Of a stretch of DNA of 64,000 bases, positions 39,360 to 51,206 are shown in pieces (position 1 is the stretch's first letter; every line of letters begins with the position of its first letter). The stretch is from Cercis canadensis (taxonomy: Eukaryota > Streptophyta > Magnoliopsida > Fabales > Fabaceae), in contig QAOA01007226.1 of assembly GCA_003255065.1 (NCBI GenBank), forward strand, positions 62,001 through 126,000. The letters run 5' to 3'. The notes under the pieces are model-generated. The model was not told where the DNA came from. It made no database searches and was given only the letters and a program-made list of their open reading frames with translations. Position numbers and translations under genes: made by a program.

Positions 39360-40905
39360 GGGATGAACTGAAACAGGGTCCCAGGGCAGATATAGTGACT
39401 CACCAAGAAACTGTCCAGCCGCAGATACAGTGAACCAAAAGAAAAATATCCAAGTAAGAAACAGTTAGAAATAGGGATGAACCAAAACAGGGACCTGGGG
39501 TAGATATACTGACTCACCAGGAAACTGTCCTGTCCCAGATAGAGGGAACCATAAGAAAAATATCTGACTCAGAAACAGGGATGAACCAAAACAGGGCCCT
39601 GGGGCTTAAATAGTGACTCACCCGGAAACTGTCTAGCCCCAGATACAGTGAACCATAAGAAAAATATCCGAGTAAGAAACAGTTAGAAATAGGGATGAAC
39701 AGAAACAGGGTCCAGGGGTAGATATAGTGACTCACCAGGAAACTGTCTAGCCCTAGATACAGTCAACCGTAAGAAAAATATCTGAGTGAGAAACAGTTAG
39801 AAACAGGGATGTACTTAAAGCGGGTCCCGGGGCAGATATAGTGACTCGCCAGGAGTCTGTCCAGTCCTCGATAAAGTGCACTATAAGAAAAATATACGAG
39901 TTAGAAACATTTAGAAACAGGGATGAACCGAAAGAGGGTCCCGGAGCAGATATAGTAACTCACCAGGAAACTGTCCAGTCCCAGATAAAGTGAACCATAA
40001 AAAAAATATCCGAGTCAGAAATAGGGACGAACCGAAACAGGGCCCTGGGCCAGATATAGTGACTCACCAGGAAACTATGCAGCCCCAGATACAGTGAACC
40101 ATAAGAAAAATATCCGAGTTCGAAACAAGGATGAACTGAAACAGGGTCCCAGGGCAGATATAGTGACTCACCAGGAAACTGTCCAGCCGCATATACAGTG
40201 AACCAAAAGAAAAATATCCAAGTAAGAAACAGTTAGAAACAGGGATGAACCAAAACAGGGACCTGGGGTAGATATACTGACTCACCAGGAAACTGTCCTG
40301 TCCCAGATAGAGGGAACCATAAGAAAAATATCTGACTCAGAAACAGGGATGAACCAAAACAGGGCCCTGGGGCTTAAATAGTGACTCACTCGGAAACTGT
40401 CTAGCCCCAGATACAGTGAACCATAAGAAAAATATCCGAGTAAGAAACAGTTAGAAATAGGGATGAACAGAAACAGGGTCCAGGGGTAGATATAGTGACT
40501 CACCAGGAAACTGTCTAGCCCTAGATACAGTCAACCGTAAGAAAAATATCTGAGTGAGAAACAGTTAGAAACAGGGATGTACTGAAAGCGGGTCCCGGGG
40601 CAGATATAGTGACTCGCCAGGAGTCTGTCCAGTCCTCGATAAAGTGCACGATAAGAAAAATATACGAGTTAGAAACATTTAGAAACAGGGATGAACCGAA
40701 AGAGGGTCCCGGAGCAGATATAGTGACTCACCAGGAAACTGTCCAGTCCCAGATAAAGTGAACCATAAAAAAAATATCCGAGTCAGAAATAGGGACGAAC
40801 CGAAACAGGGCCCTGGGCCAGATATAATGACTCACCAGGAAACTATGCAGCCCCAGATACAGTGAACCATAAGAAAAATATCCGAGTTCGAAACAGGGAT
40901 GAACT
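39360..40905. repeat. 768-bp seven-monomer tandem duplication between two Ns
   Basis: ATGAACT landmarks at 39,363, 40,131 and 40,899 are exactly 768 bp apart, and TGTCCTGTCCC recurs at 39,529 and 40,297. The unit is seven monomers (3x104 plus 4x114). The two copies differ at few positions. It carries rare variants such as GATGTACT, AGATAGAGGGAACC and GGGGCTTAAATAG. It is bounded by Ns at 39,359 and 40,906 and lies where left-type monomers give way to right-type monomers. Confidence 0.88.
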
Positions 40906-40906
40906 N
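40906..40906. other. Ambiguous base N
   Basis: A single N in GATGAACTNAAAAGGG, seven bases into what would be a third 768-bp unit. Confidence 0.75.
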
Positions 40907-42793
40907 AAAAGGGTCCCGGGGCAGATATAGTGTCTCACCAGGAAACTGTCCACCCCAGGTACAGTGAACCATAAGCAAAATATCCGAGTTAGAAATAGGG
41001 ATGAACCGAAAACGGGTCTCGAGGCAGATATATTGCCTCACCAAGAAACTGTCCAGCCCCAGATACAGTGAACCAAAAGAAAAATATCCGAGTTAGAAAC
41101 AGTTAGAAACTCGGATGAATCGAAAAAGGGTCCCGCGGCATATTTAGTGACTCACCAGGAAACTGTCCAGCCCCAGGTACAGTGAACCATAAGCAAAATA
41201 TCCGAGTTAGAAACCGGGATGAACCGAAAACGGGTCCCGGGGCAGATATAGTGACTAACCAGGAATCTGTCCAGTCCTCGATACAGTGAACTATAAGAAA
41301 AATATCCGAGTTAGAAACATTTAGAAACAGGGATAAACCAAAACAGGGTTCCGGGGCAGATATAGTGACTCACCAAGAAACTGTCCAGTCCCAGAAAAAG
41401 TGAACCATAAGAAAAATATCCGAGTCAGAAATAGGGACGAACCGAAACAGGGCCCTGGGCCAGATATAGTGACTCACCAGGAAACTATCCAGTCCCAGTT
41501 ACAGTGAACCAGAAGAAAAATATCCGAGTTAGAAACAGGGATGAACCGAAACAGGGTCCCGGGGCAGATATAGTGACTCACCAGGAAACTATCAGCCCCA
41601 GATTCAGTGAACCAAAAGAAAAATATCCGAGTTAGAAACAGTTAGAAACAGGGATGAACAGAAACATGGTCCCGGGGTAGATATAGTGACTCAGCAGCAA
41701 ACTGTCTAGCCCTAGATACAGTGAACCGTAAGAAAAATATTTGACTCAGAAACTGTTAGAAACAGGGATGTACAGAAAGCGGGTCCCGAGGCAGATATAG
41801 TGACTCGCCAGGATTCTGTCCGGTCCTCGATACAGTCCACTATAAGAAAAATGTACGAGTTAGAAACATTTAGGAACAGGGATAAACTGAAACAGGGTCC
41901 CGGAGCAGATATAGTGACTCACCAGGATACTGTCCAGTCCCAGATAAAGTGAACCATAAGAAAAATATCCGAGTTAGAAAAAGGGATGAACCGAAACAGG
42001 GTCCCAGGGCAGATATAGTGACTCACCGGGAATCTATCCAGTCATAGATATAGTGAATTATAAGAAAAATATCCAAGTTAGAAACATTTAGAAACAGGGA
42101 TGAACCGAAAAAAGGTCCCGGGGAAGATATAGTGTCTCACTAGGAAACTGTCCAGCCCCAGGTACAGTGAACCATAAGCAAAATATTCGAGTTAGAAATA
42201 GGCATAAACCGAAAACGGGTCCCGAGGCAGATATAATGCCTAACCAGGAAACTGTCCAGCCCCAGAGACAGTGAACCAAAAGAAAAATATCCGAGTTAGA
42301 AACAGTTAGAAACTAGGATGAACCGAAAAAGGGTCTCGGGGCATATATAGTGACTCACCAGGAAACTGTCCAGCCCCAGGTACAGTGAACCATAAGCAAA
42401 ATATCCGAGTTAGAAAAGAAGATGAAACAAAAACGGCTCCCGAGGCAAATATAGTGACTCACCAGGAAACTGTCCAGTCCTAGATACAGTGCATTATAAA
42501 AAAAATATTCGAGTTAGAAATATTTAGAAACAGGCATGAACCGAAAAATGATCCCGGGGCAGATATAGTGACACACCAGGAAACCGTCCAGCCGCAGGTA
42601 CAGTGAACCATAAGCAAAATATCCGAGTTAGAAACAGGGATGAACCGAAACAGGGCCCTGGCCCAGATATAATGACTCACCAGGAAACTAGTCAGCCCCA
42701 GTTACAGTGAACCAGAAGAAAAATATCCGAGTTAGAAACAGGGATGAACCGAAACAGGGTCCCGGGGCAGATATAGTGACTCACCAGGAATCT

Positions 42794-42967
42794 GTCCAGT
42801 CCCAGATAAAGTGAACCACAAGAAAAATATCCGAGTTAGAAAAAGGGATGAACCGAAAACTGGTCCCGAGGCAGATATTGTGAATTAGAAGAAAAATATC
42901 TGAGTTAGAAACAGGGATGAATCGAAACAGGGTCCCGGGGCAGATATAGTTACTCACCAGGAAACTG
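42794..42967. repeat. 104+69-bp dimer with short monomer (divergent)
   Basis: Landmark spacing is about 174 bp. The second unit reads GAGGCAGATATTGTGAATTAGAAG, lacking the stretch between the two CAGATA motifs. It is the most divergent of the ten short monomers. Confidence 0.7.
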
Positions 42968-43299
42968 TCCAGTCCTCGATACAGTGCACTATAAGAAAAA
43001 TATACGAGTTAGAAACATTTAGAAAATGGGATGAACTGAATCAGGGTCCCGGAGCAGATATAGTGACTCAACAGGAAACTGTCCAGTCCCAGGTACAGTG
43101 AACCATAAGCAAAATATCCGAGTTAGAAACAGGGATGAACCGAAACAGGGTCCCGGGGCAGATATAGTGACTCCCCAGGATACTGTCCACTCCTCGATAC
43201 AGGGCACTATAAGAAAAATATACGAGTTAGAAACATTTAGAAACAGGGATGAACCGAAACAGGGTCCCGGAGCAAATATAGTGACTCACCAGGAAACTA

Positions 43300-43472
43300 T
43301 CCGGTCCCAGATAAAGTGAACCATAAGAAAAATATCCGAGTTAGAAAAAGGGATGAACCGAAAACAGGTCCCAAGGCAGATACTGTGAACCAGAAGAAAA
43401 ATATCTGAGTTAGAAACAGGGATGAACCGAAACAGGGTCCCGGGGCAGATATAGTGACTCACCAGGAATCTG
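43300..43472. repeat. 104+69-bp dimer with short monomer
   Basis: Landmark spacing is 173 bp. AAGGCAGATACTGTGAACCAG shows the direct fusion of the first and second CAGATA motifs, a loss of 35 bp. Confidence 0.8.
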
Positions 43473-43690
43473 TCCAGTCATAGATACAGTGAATTATAAG
43501 AAAAATATCGGAGTTAGAAACATTTAGAAACAGAGATGAATCGAAAAAGGGTCCCGGGGCAGATATAGTGTCTCACCGGGAAACTGTCCATCCCTAGGTA
43601 CAGTGAACCATAAGCAAAATATCCGAGTTCGAAATTGGGATGAACCGAAAACAGTTCCCGAGGCAGATATAGTGCCTCACAGGGAAACTG

Positions 43691-43737
43691 TCCAGCCCCA
43701 GATACAGTGAACCAAAAGAAAAATATCCGAAAAACTG
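43691..43737. repeat. Truncated 47-bp monomer
   Basis: AAATATCCGA joins directly to AAAACTGTACAGCCCC at 43,730. Landmark spacing is 47 bp, a loss of 57 bp. Confidence 0.8.
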
Positions 43738-43800
43738 TACAGCCCCAGATACAGTGAACGAAAAGAAAAATATCCGACTTAGAAAGAATTAGAAACTGGG

Positions 43801-44640
43801 ATGAACCGAAAAAGGGTCCCGGGGCATATATAGTGACTCACCAGGAAACTGTCCAGCCCCAGGTACAGTGAAACATAAGCAAAATATCCGAGTTAGAAAA
43901 AGGGATGAACCGAAAACGGCTCCCGAGGCAGATATAGTAACTCACCAGGAAACTGTCCAGTCCTAGATACAGTGAATTATAAGAAAAATATTCGAGTTAG
44001 AAATAATTAGAAACAGGGATGATCCGAAACAGGGTCCCGGGGTAGATATAGTGACTCACCAGGAAAATGGCCAGTCCCAGATAAAGTGAACCATAAGAAA
44101 AATATCCGAGTCAGGAATAGGGATGAACCGAAACAGGGCCCTGGCCCAGATATAGTGACTCACCAGGAAACTAGTCAGCCCCAGTTACAGTGAACCAGAA
44201 GAAAAATATCCGAGTTAGAAACAGGGATGAACTGAAACAGGGTCCCGGGGCAGATATAGTGACTCACAAGGAAACTATCCAGCCCCAGATACAGTGAACG
44301 AAAAGAAAAATATCCGAGTTAAAAACAGTTAGAAACAGGGATGAACCGAAAAAGGGTCCCGGGGCAGATATAGTAACACACCAGGAAACCGTCCAGCTGC
44401 AGGTACAGTGAACCATAAGCAAAATATCCGAGTCAGAAACAGGAATGAACCGAAATTTGGTCCCGGGGCAGATATAGTGACTCACCAAAAACTGTCCAAT
44501 CCTCGATACAGTGAACTATAAGAAAAATATCCGAGTTAGAAACATTTAGAAACAGGGAAGAACCAAAACAGGGTTCCGGGGCAGATATAATGACTCACTA
44601 GGAAACTGTCCAGTCCTAGATACAGTGAATTATATGAAAA
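43801..44640. repeat. Duplicated block H, copy 1
   Basis: This block corresponds to about 49,500-50,350. The offset is 5,633 bp at GGCTCC (43,918/49,551) and 5,747 bp at GATCCGAAAC (44,021/49,768) and GTCCAGCTGCAG (44,391/50,138). One 114-bp monomer separates the two offsets. Confidence 0.8.
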
Positions 44641-46320
44641 ATATTCGAGTTAGAAATATTTAGAAACAGGGATGAACCGAAATAGGGTCCCGGGGCAGAT
44701 ATAGTGACTCACCAGGAAACTGTCCAGTCCCAGATAAAGTGAACCATAAGAAAAATATCTGAGTTAGAAAAAGGGATGAACTGAAATTGGGTCCCGAGGC
44801 AGATACAGTGAACCAGAAGAAAAATATCTGAGTAAATATCTGAGTTAGAAACAGGGATGAACCGAAACAGGGTCCCGGGGCTGATATAGTGACTCACCAG
44901 GAATCTGTCCAGTCATAGATACAGTGAATTATAAGAAAAATATCCGAGTTAAAAACATTTAGAAAGAGGGATGAACCGAAAAAGGGTCCCGGGGAAGATA
45001 TAGTGACTCACCAGGAAACTGTCCAGTCCCAGATGCAGGGAACCATAAGAAAAATATCTGACTCAGAAACAGGGATGAACCGAAACAGGGCCCTGGGCCT
45101 GAAATAGTGACTCACCCGGAAACTGTCCAGCCCCAGATACAGTGAACCACAAGAAAAATATCCGAGTAAGAAACAGGGATGAACAGAAATAGGGTCCCGG
45201 GGTATATATAGTGACTCACCAGGAAACTGTCTAGCCCTAGAAACAGTGAACCGTAAGAAAAATATCTGAGTCAGAAACAGGGATGTACCGAAAGCGGGTC
45301 CCAGGGAAGATATAGTGACTCGCCAGGAATCTGTCCAGTTCTAGATACAGTGAATTATAAGAAAAATATTAGAGTTAGAAACATTTAGAAACAGGGATGA
45401 ACAGAAACAAGGTCCGGGGCAGATATAGTGACTCACCAGGAAACTGTCCAGCCCCAGATACAGTGAACCATAAGAAAAATATCCGAGTTAGAAACAGGGA
45501 TGAACAGAAAACAGGTCCCAGGGCAGATATAGTGACTCCGCAGGAATCTGTCCAGTCCTAGATACAGTGAATTATAAGAAAAATATTCGAGTTAGAAACA
45601 TTTAGAAACAAGGATGAACCGAAACAGGGTCCCGGGGCAGATTTAGTGACTCCCCAGGAAACTGTCCAGTCCTCGGTACAGTGAACTGTAAGAAAAATAT
45701 CCGAGTTAGAAACAATTAGAAACAGGGATGAACCGAAACAGGGTTCCGGGGCAGATATAGTGACTCACCAGGAAACAATCCAGTCCCAGATACAGGGAAC
45801 CATAAGAAAAATATCTGACTCAGAAACAAGGATGAACTGAAACAGGGCCCTGGGCCTGATATAGTGACTCACCCGGAAACTGTCCAGCCCCAGATACAGT
45901 GAACCATAAGAAAAATATCTAAGTCAGAAACAGTTAGAAATAGGGATGTACCGAAAGCGGGTCCCGGGGCAGATATAGTGACTCGTCAGGAATCTGTCCA
46001 GTCCTCTATACAGTGCACTATAAGAAAAATTTCAGAGTTAGAAACATGTAGAAACACGGATGAACTGAAATAGGGTCCCGGAGCAGATATAGTGACTCAC
46101 CAGAAAACTGTCCAGTCCCACAGATAAAGTGAAACATAAGAAAAATATCCGAGTCAGAAATAGGGATGAACCGAAACAGGGCCCTGAGCCAGATATAGTG
46201 CCTCACCAGGAAACTATCCATCCCCAGATACAGTGAAGCAGAAGAAAAATATCCGAGTTAGAAACAGGGATGAACCGAAACAGGGCCCCGGGGCAGATAT
46301 AGTGACTCACCAGGAAACTA
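44641..46320. repeat. Right-domain satellite between blocks H and G
   Basis: These are ordinary monomers, including a short monomer in the unit starting 44,723, a 12-bp duplication at 44,824 and GATGTACCG units at 45,289 and 45,949. Only satellite is seen. Confidence 0.7.
44723..44907. repeat. 104+69-bp dimer plus 12-bp duplication
   Basis: Spacing is 185 bp: the usual 173 plus a 12-bp repeat of ATATCTGAGT at 44,824 and 44,836. The short unit reads GAGGCAGATACAGTGAACC. Confidence 0.8.
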
Positions 46321-47270
46321 TCCAACCCCAGATACAGTGAACCAGAAGAAAAATATCTGAGTTAGAAACAGGGATGAACCGGAACAGGGTCCCGGGGCAG
46401 ATATAGTGACTCACCAGGAAATGGTCCAGCCCCAGATACAGTAAACCATAAGAAAAATATCCGAGTTAGAAATAGGGATGAACCGAAAACGGGTCCCGGG
46501 GCAGATATAGTGACTCACCAGAAATCTGTCCAGTTCTAGATACAGTGAATTATAAGAAAAATATTCGAGTTAGAAACATTTAGAAACAGGGATGAATCGA
46601 AACAGGGTCCCGTGGCAGATATAGTACCTCACCAGGAAACTATCCAGCCCCAGATACAGTGAACCAGAAGAAAAATATTCGAGTTAGACATAGGGATGAA
46701 CCGAAACAAGGTCCTGGGGCAGATATAGTGACTCACCAGGAAACTGTCCAGCCCCAGGTACAGTGAACCATAAGCAAAATATCCGAGTTAGAAAAAGGGA
46801 TGAACCGAAAACGGCTCCCAAGGCAGATATAGTGACTCACCAGGAAACTGTCCAGTCCTAGATACAGTGAATTATAAGAAAAATATTCAAGTTAGAAATA
46901 ATTAAAAACAGGAATGAACCGAAACAGGGTCCCGGGGCAGAGATAGTGACTCACCAGGAAACTGTCCAGTCCTCTATACAATGAACTATAATAAAAATAT
47001 CCGAGTTAGAAACATTTAGAAACAGGGATGATCCGAAACAGGGTCCCGGGGTAGATATAGTGACTCACCAGGAAAATGCACAGTCCCAGATAAAGTGAAC
47101 CATAAGAAAAATATCCGAGTCAGGAATAGGGATGAACCGAAACAGGGCCCTGGCCCAGATATAGTGACTCACCAGGAAACTAGTCAGCCCCAGTTACAGT
47201 GAACCAGAAGAAAAATATCCGAGTTAGAAACAGGGATGAACCGAAACAGGGTCCCGGGGCAGATATAGTG
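46321..47270. repeat. Duplicated block G, copy 1
   Basis: This block corresponds to 49,059-50,007 at offset 2,738 bp (GGTCCAGC 46,423/49,161; GACATAGGG 46,687/49,425). Part of it is present a third time at 52,690-53,285. For the AGTTAGAAATAATT monomer this copy shares CAAGTTAG and GGAATGAACC with the third copy rather than the second. Confidence 0.82.
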
Positions 47271-48100
47271 ACTCACCAGCAATCTGTCCAGTCATAGATA
47301 CAGTGAATTATAAGAAAAATATTCGAGTTAAAAACATTTAGAAAGAGGGACGAACCGAGGTCCCGGGGAAGATATAATGTCTCACCAGGAAACTGTCCAG
47401 CCCCAGGTACAGTGAACCATAAGAAAAATATCCGAGTTAGAAATAAGGATGAACCGAAAACGGGTCCTGAGGCAGATATAGTGCCTTACCAGGAAACTAG
47501 CCAGCCCCAGATACAGTGAACCAGAAGAAAAATATCCGACTTAGAAACAGGGATGAATCGAAACAAGGCCCCGAGGCAGATATAGTGACTCACCAGGAAA
47601 CTGTCGAACCCCAGATACAATGAACGAAAAGAAAAATATCCGAGTTAGAAACAGTTAGAAACTGGGATGAACCGAAAAAGGTTCCCGGGGCATATATAGT
47701 GACTCACCAGGAAACTGTCCAGCCCCAGGTATAGTGAACCATAAGCGAAATGTCCGAGTTAGAAAAAGGGATGAACCGAAAACAGCTCCCTAGGCTGATA
47801 TAGTGACTCACCAGGAAACTGTCCAGTCCTAGATACAGTGAATTATATGAAAAATATTCGAGTTAGAAATATTTAGAAACAGGGATGAACCGAAATAGGG
47901 TCCCGGAGCAGAGATAGTGACTCACCAGGAAATTGTCCAGTCCCAGATAAAGTGAACCATAACAAAACTATCCGTGTCAAAAATAGGGATGAACCGAAAC
48001 AGGGCCCTGGCCCAGATATAGTGACTCACCAGGAAACTATCCAGCCCCAGATACAGTGAACCAGAAGAAAAATATCCGAGTTAGAAACAGGAATGAACCG
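47271..48100. repeat. Duplicated block J, copy 1
   Basis: This block corresponds to 50,545-51,380 (offset 3,275 at CAGCAATC, 3,281 at ACTAGCC) and to 62,490-63,100 (offset 15,056). Marker variants are GTGCCTTACC, AACTAGCCAG and CAAGGCCCCGAGG. Confidence 0.8.
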
Positions 48101-48183
48101 AAACAGGGTCCCGGAGCAAATATAGTGACTCACCAGGAAACTGTCTAGTCCCAGATAAAGTGAACCAGAAGAAAAATATCCGA

Positions 48184-48233
48184 GTCAGAAATACGGATGA
48201 ACCGAAAAGTCAGAAATACGGATGAACCGAAAC
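48184..48233. repeat. 25-bp direct duplication
   Basis: GTCAGAAATACGGATGAACC begins at 48,184 and again at 48,209, directly adjoining, out of step with the monomer. Confidence 0.85.
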
Positions 48234-48349
48234 AGGGCCCTGGGCCAGATATAGTGCCTCACCTGGAAACTATCTTTCCCCAGATACAGTGAACCAGAAG
48301 AAAAATATCCGAGTTAGAAACAGGGATGAACCGAAACAGGGTCCCGTGG

Positions 48350-49057
48350 CAGATATAGTGCCTCACTAGGAAATTTTCCAGCCCCAGATACAGTGAACCG
48401 AAACAAAAATATCCGAGTTAGAAACAGTTAAAAACTGGGATGAACCGAAACAGGGTCCCGGGGCAGATATAGTGACTCACCAGGAAACATTCCAGTCCCA
48501 GATACAGGGAACCATAAGAAAAATATCCGAGTCAAAAATAGGGACGAACTAAAACAGGGCCCTGGGCCAGATATAGTGACTCACCAGGAAACTATCCAGC
48601 CCCAGAAGAAGTGAACCATAAGAAAAATATCCGAGTTAGATACAGGGATGAACCGAAAACGGGTCCCGAGGCAGACATAGTGCCTCACCAAGAAACAGTC
48701 CAGTCCCAGATACAGTGAACCATAAGAAAAATATCAGAGTCAGAAATAGGGATAAACCGAAAATGGCCCTAGGCCAGATATAGTAACTCAACAGGAAACT
48801 ACGAACTAAAACAGGGCCCTGGGCCAGATATAGTGACTCACCAGGAATCTATCCAGCCCCAGAAGAAGTGAACCATAAGAAAAATATCCGAGTTAGAAAC
48901 AGGGATGAACCGAAAACGGGTCCCGAGGCAGATATAGTGCCTCACCAAGAAACAGTCCAGTCCCAGATACAGTGAACCATAAGAAAAATATCAGAGTCAG
49001 AAATAGGGATGAACCGAAAATGGCCCTAGGCCAGATATAGTAACTCAACAGGAAACT
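48350..49057. repeat. Duplicated block K, copy 1
   Basis: This block corresponds to 63,150-63,607. Offset is 14,807-14,808 bp at GAACCG (48,395/63,203) and AGAAGAAG (48,604/63,411). It falls to 14,550 bp at 49,051/63,601, because this copy contains a 257-bp duplication that the 63-kb copy lacks. Confidence 0.87.
48544..49057. repeat. 257-bp out-of-register tandem duplication
   Basis: 48,544-48,800 is repeated at 48,801-49,057. The junction is GGAAACT joined to ACGAACTAAAAC at 48,800/48,801, which breaks the monomer phase. Both copies carry CCCAGAAGAAGTGAACC, CAAGAAACAGTCC and AAATGGCCCTAGG. They differ at only a few bases. 257 is not a multiple of 104, so the exchange was out of register. 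Confidence 0.9.
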
Positions 49058-49058
49058 A

Positions 49059-50007
49059 TCCAGCTCCAGATACAGTGAACCATAAGAAAAATATCTGAGT
49101 TAGAAATAGGGATGAACCGGAACAGGGTCCCGGGGCAGATATAGTGACTCACCAGGAAATGGTCCAGCCCCAGATACAGTGAACCATAAGAAAAATATCC
49201 GAGTTAGAAATAGGGATGAACCGAAAACGGGTCCCGGGGCAGATATAGTGACTCACCAGAAATCTGTCTAGTTCTAGATACAGTGAATTATAAGAAAAAT
49301 ATTCGAGTTAGAAACATTTAGAAACAGGGATGAATCGAAACAGGGTCCCGTCGCAGATATAGTGACTCACCAGGAAACTATCCAGCCCCAGATACAGTGA
49401 ACCAGAAGAAAAATATTCGAGTTAGACATAGGGATGAACCGAAACAAGGTCCCGGGGCAGATATAGTGACTCACCAGGAAACTGTCCAGCCCCAGGTACA
49501 GTGAACCATAAGCAAAATATCCGAGTTAGAAAAAGGGATGAACCGAAAACGGCTCCCGAGGCAGATATAGTGACTCACCAGGAAACTGTCCAGTCCTAGA
49601 TACAGTGAATTATAAGAAAAGTATTCGAGTTAGAAATAATTAGAAACAGGGATGAACCGAAACAGGGTCCCGGAGCAGAGATAGTGACTCACCAGGAAAC
49701 TGTCCAGTCCTCAATACAATGAACTATAAGAAAATTATCCGAGTTAGAAACATTTAGAAACAGGGATGATCCGAAACAGGGTCCCGGGGTAGATATAGTG
49801 ACTCACCAGGAAAATGCCCAGTCCCAGATAAAGTGAACCATAAGAAAAATATCCGAGTCAGGAATAGGGATGAACCGAAACAGGGCCCTGGCCCAGATAT
49901 AGTGACTCACCAGGAAACTAGTCAGCCCCAGTTACAGTGAACCAGAAGAAAAATATCCGAGTTAGAAACAGGGATGAACCGAAACAGGGTCCCGGGGAAG
50001 ATATAGT
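49059..50007. repeat. Duplicated block G, copy 2
   Basis: This is the counterpart of 46,321-47,270. At its end the match switches to block H (50,007-50,350) before block J resumes at 50,545. Relative to copy 1 this is an insertion of about 537 bp. Confidence 0.8.
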
Positions 50008-50544
50008 GACTCACAAGGAAACTATCCAGCCCCAGATACAGTGAACGAAAAGAAAAATACCCGAGTTAGAAATAGTTAGAAACAGGGATGAACCGAAAAA
50101 TGGCCCCGGGGCAGATATAGTAACACACCAGGAAACCGTCCAGCTGCAGGTACAGTGAACCATAAGCAAAATATCTGAGTCAGAAACAGGAATGAACCGA
50201 ATGGGGTCCCGGGGCAGATATAGTGACTCACCAAAAACTGTCCAGTCCTCGATACAGTTAACTATAAGAAAAATATCCGAGTTAGAAACATTTAGAAACA
50301 GGGAAGAACCAAAACAGGGTTCCGGGGCAGATATAATGACTCACTAGGAAACTGTCCAGTCTCAGATTAAGTGAACCATAAGAAAAATATCCGAGTCAGA
50401 AATAGGGACGAACCGAAACAGGGCCCTGGGCCAGATATAGTGACTCACCAGGAAACTATGCAGCCCCAGATACAGTGAACCAGAAGAAAAATATCTGAGT
50501 TAGAAACAGGGATGAACCGAAACAGGGTCCCGGGGCAGATATAG
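50008..50544. repeat. Block H related segment between G2 and J2
   Basis: Here the sequence follows 44,261-44,600 at offset 5,747, with ACACACCAGGAAACCGTCC and CAGCTGCAGG. It separates G and J, which are adjacent at 47,270. Either it was inserted here or it was lost at 47,270. Confidence 0.75.
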
Positions 50545-51206
50545 TGACTCACCAGCAATCTGTCCAGTCATAGATACAGTGAATTATAAGAAAAATATTC
50601 GAGCTAAAAACATTTAGAAAGAGGGATGAACCGAAAAAGGGTCCAGGGGCAGATATAATGTCTCACCAGGAAACTGTCCAGCCCCAGGTACAGTGAACCA
50701 TAGGAAAAATATCCGAGTTAGAAATAAGGATGAACTGAAAACGGGTCCTGAGGCAGATATAGTGCCTTACCAGGAAACTAGCCAGCCCCAGATACAGTGA
50801 ACCAGAAGAAAAATATCCGACTTAGAAACAGGGATGAACCGAAACAAGGCCCCGAGGCAGATATAGTAAGTCACCAGGAAACTGTCCAGCCCCAGATACA
50901 GTGAACCAAAAGAAAAATATCCGAGTTAGAAACTGGGATGAACCGAAAAAGGTTCCCGGGGCATATATAGTGACTCACCAGGAAACTGTCCAGCCCCAGG
51001 TATAGTGAACCATAAGCAAAATATCCGAGTTAGAAAAAGGGATGAACCGAAAATGGCTCCCTAGGATGATATAGTGACTCACCAGGAAACTGTCCAGTCC
51101 TAGATACAGTGAATTATATGAAAAATATTCGAGTTAGAAATATTTAGAAACAGGGATGAACCGAAATAGGGTCCCGGGGCAGAGATAGTGACTCACCAGG
51201 AAATTG
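50545..51206. repeat. Duplicated block J, copy 2
   Basis: This is the counterpart of 47,271-48,100. It passes into the homogeneous run that starts at 51,207. Confidence 0.78.

Larger units (their letters stand above)
40907..43800. repeat. Right-domain satellite, first part
   Basis: The first AAGCAAAAT monomers appear here (40,973; 41,202; 42,178; 42,387; 42,613; 43,108). The segment contains two 69-bp short monomers (dimers starting 42,794 and 43,300) and a 47-bp fragment monomer at 43,691. Only satellite is seen. Confidence 0.75.
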
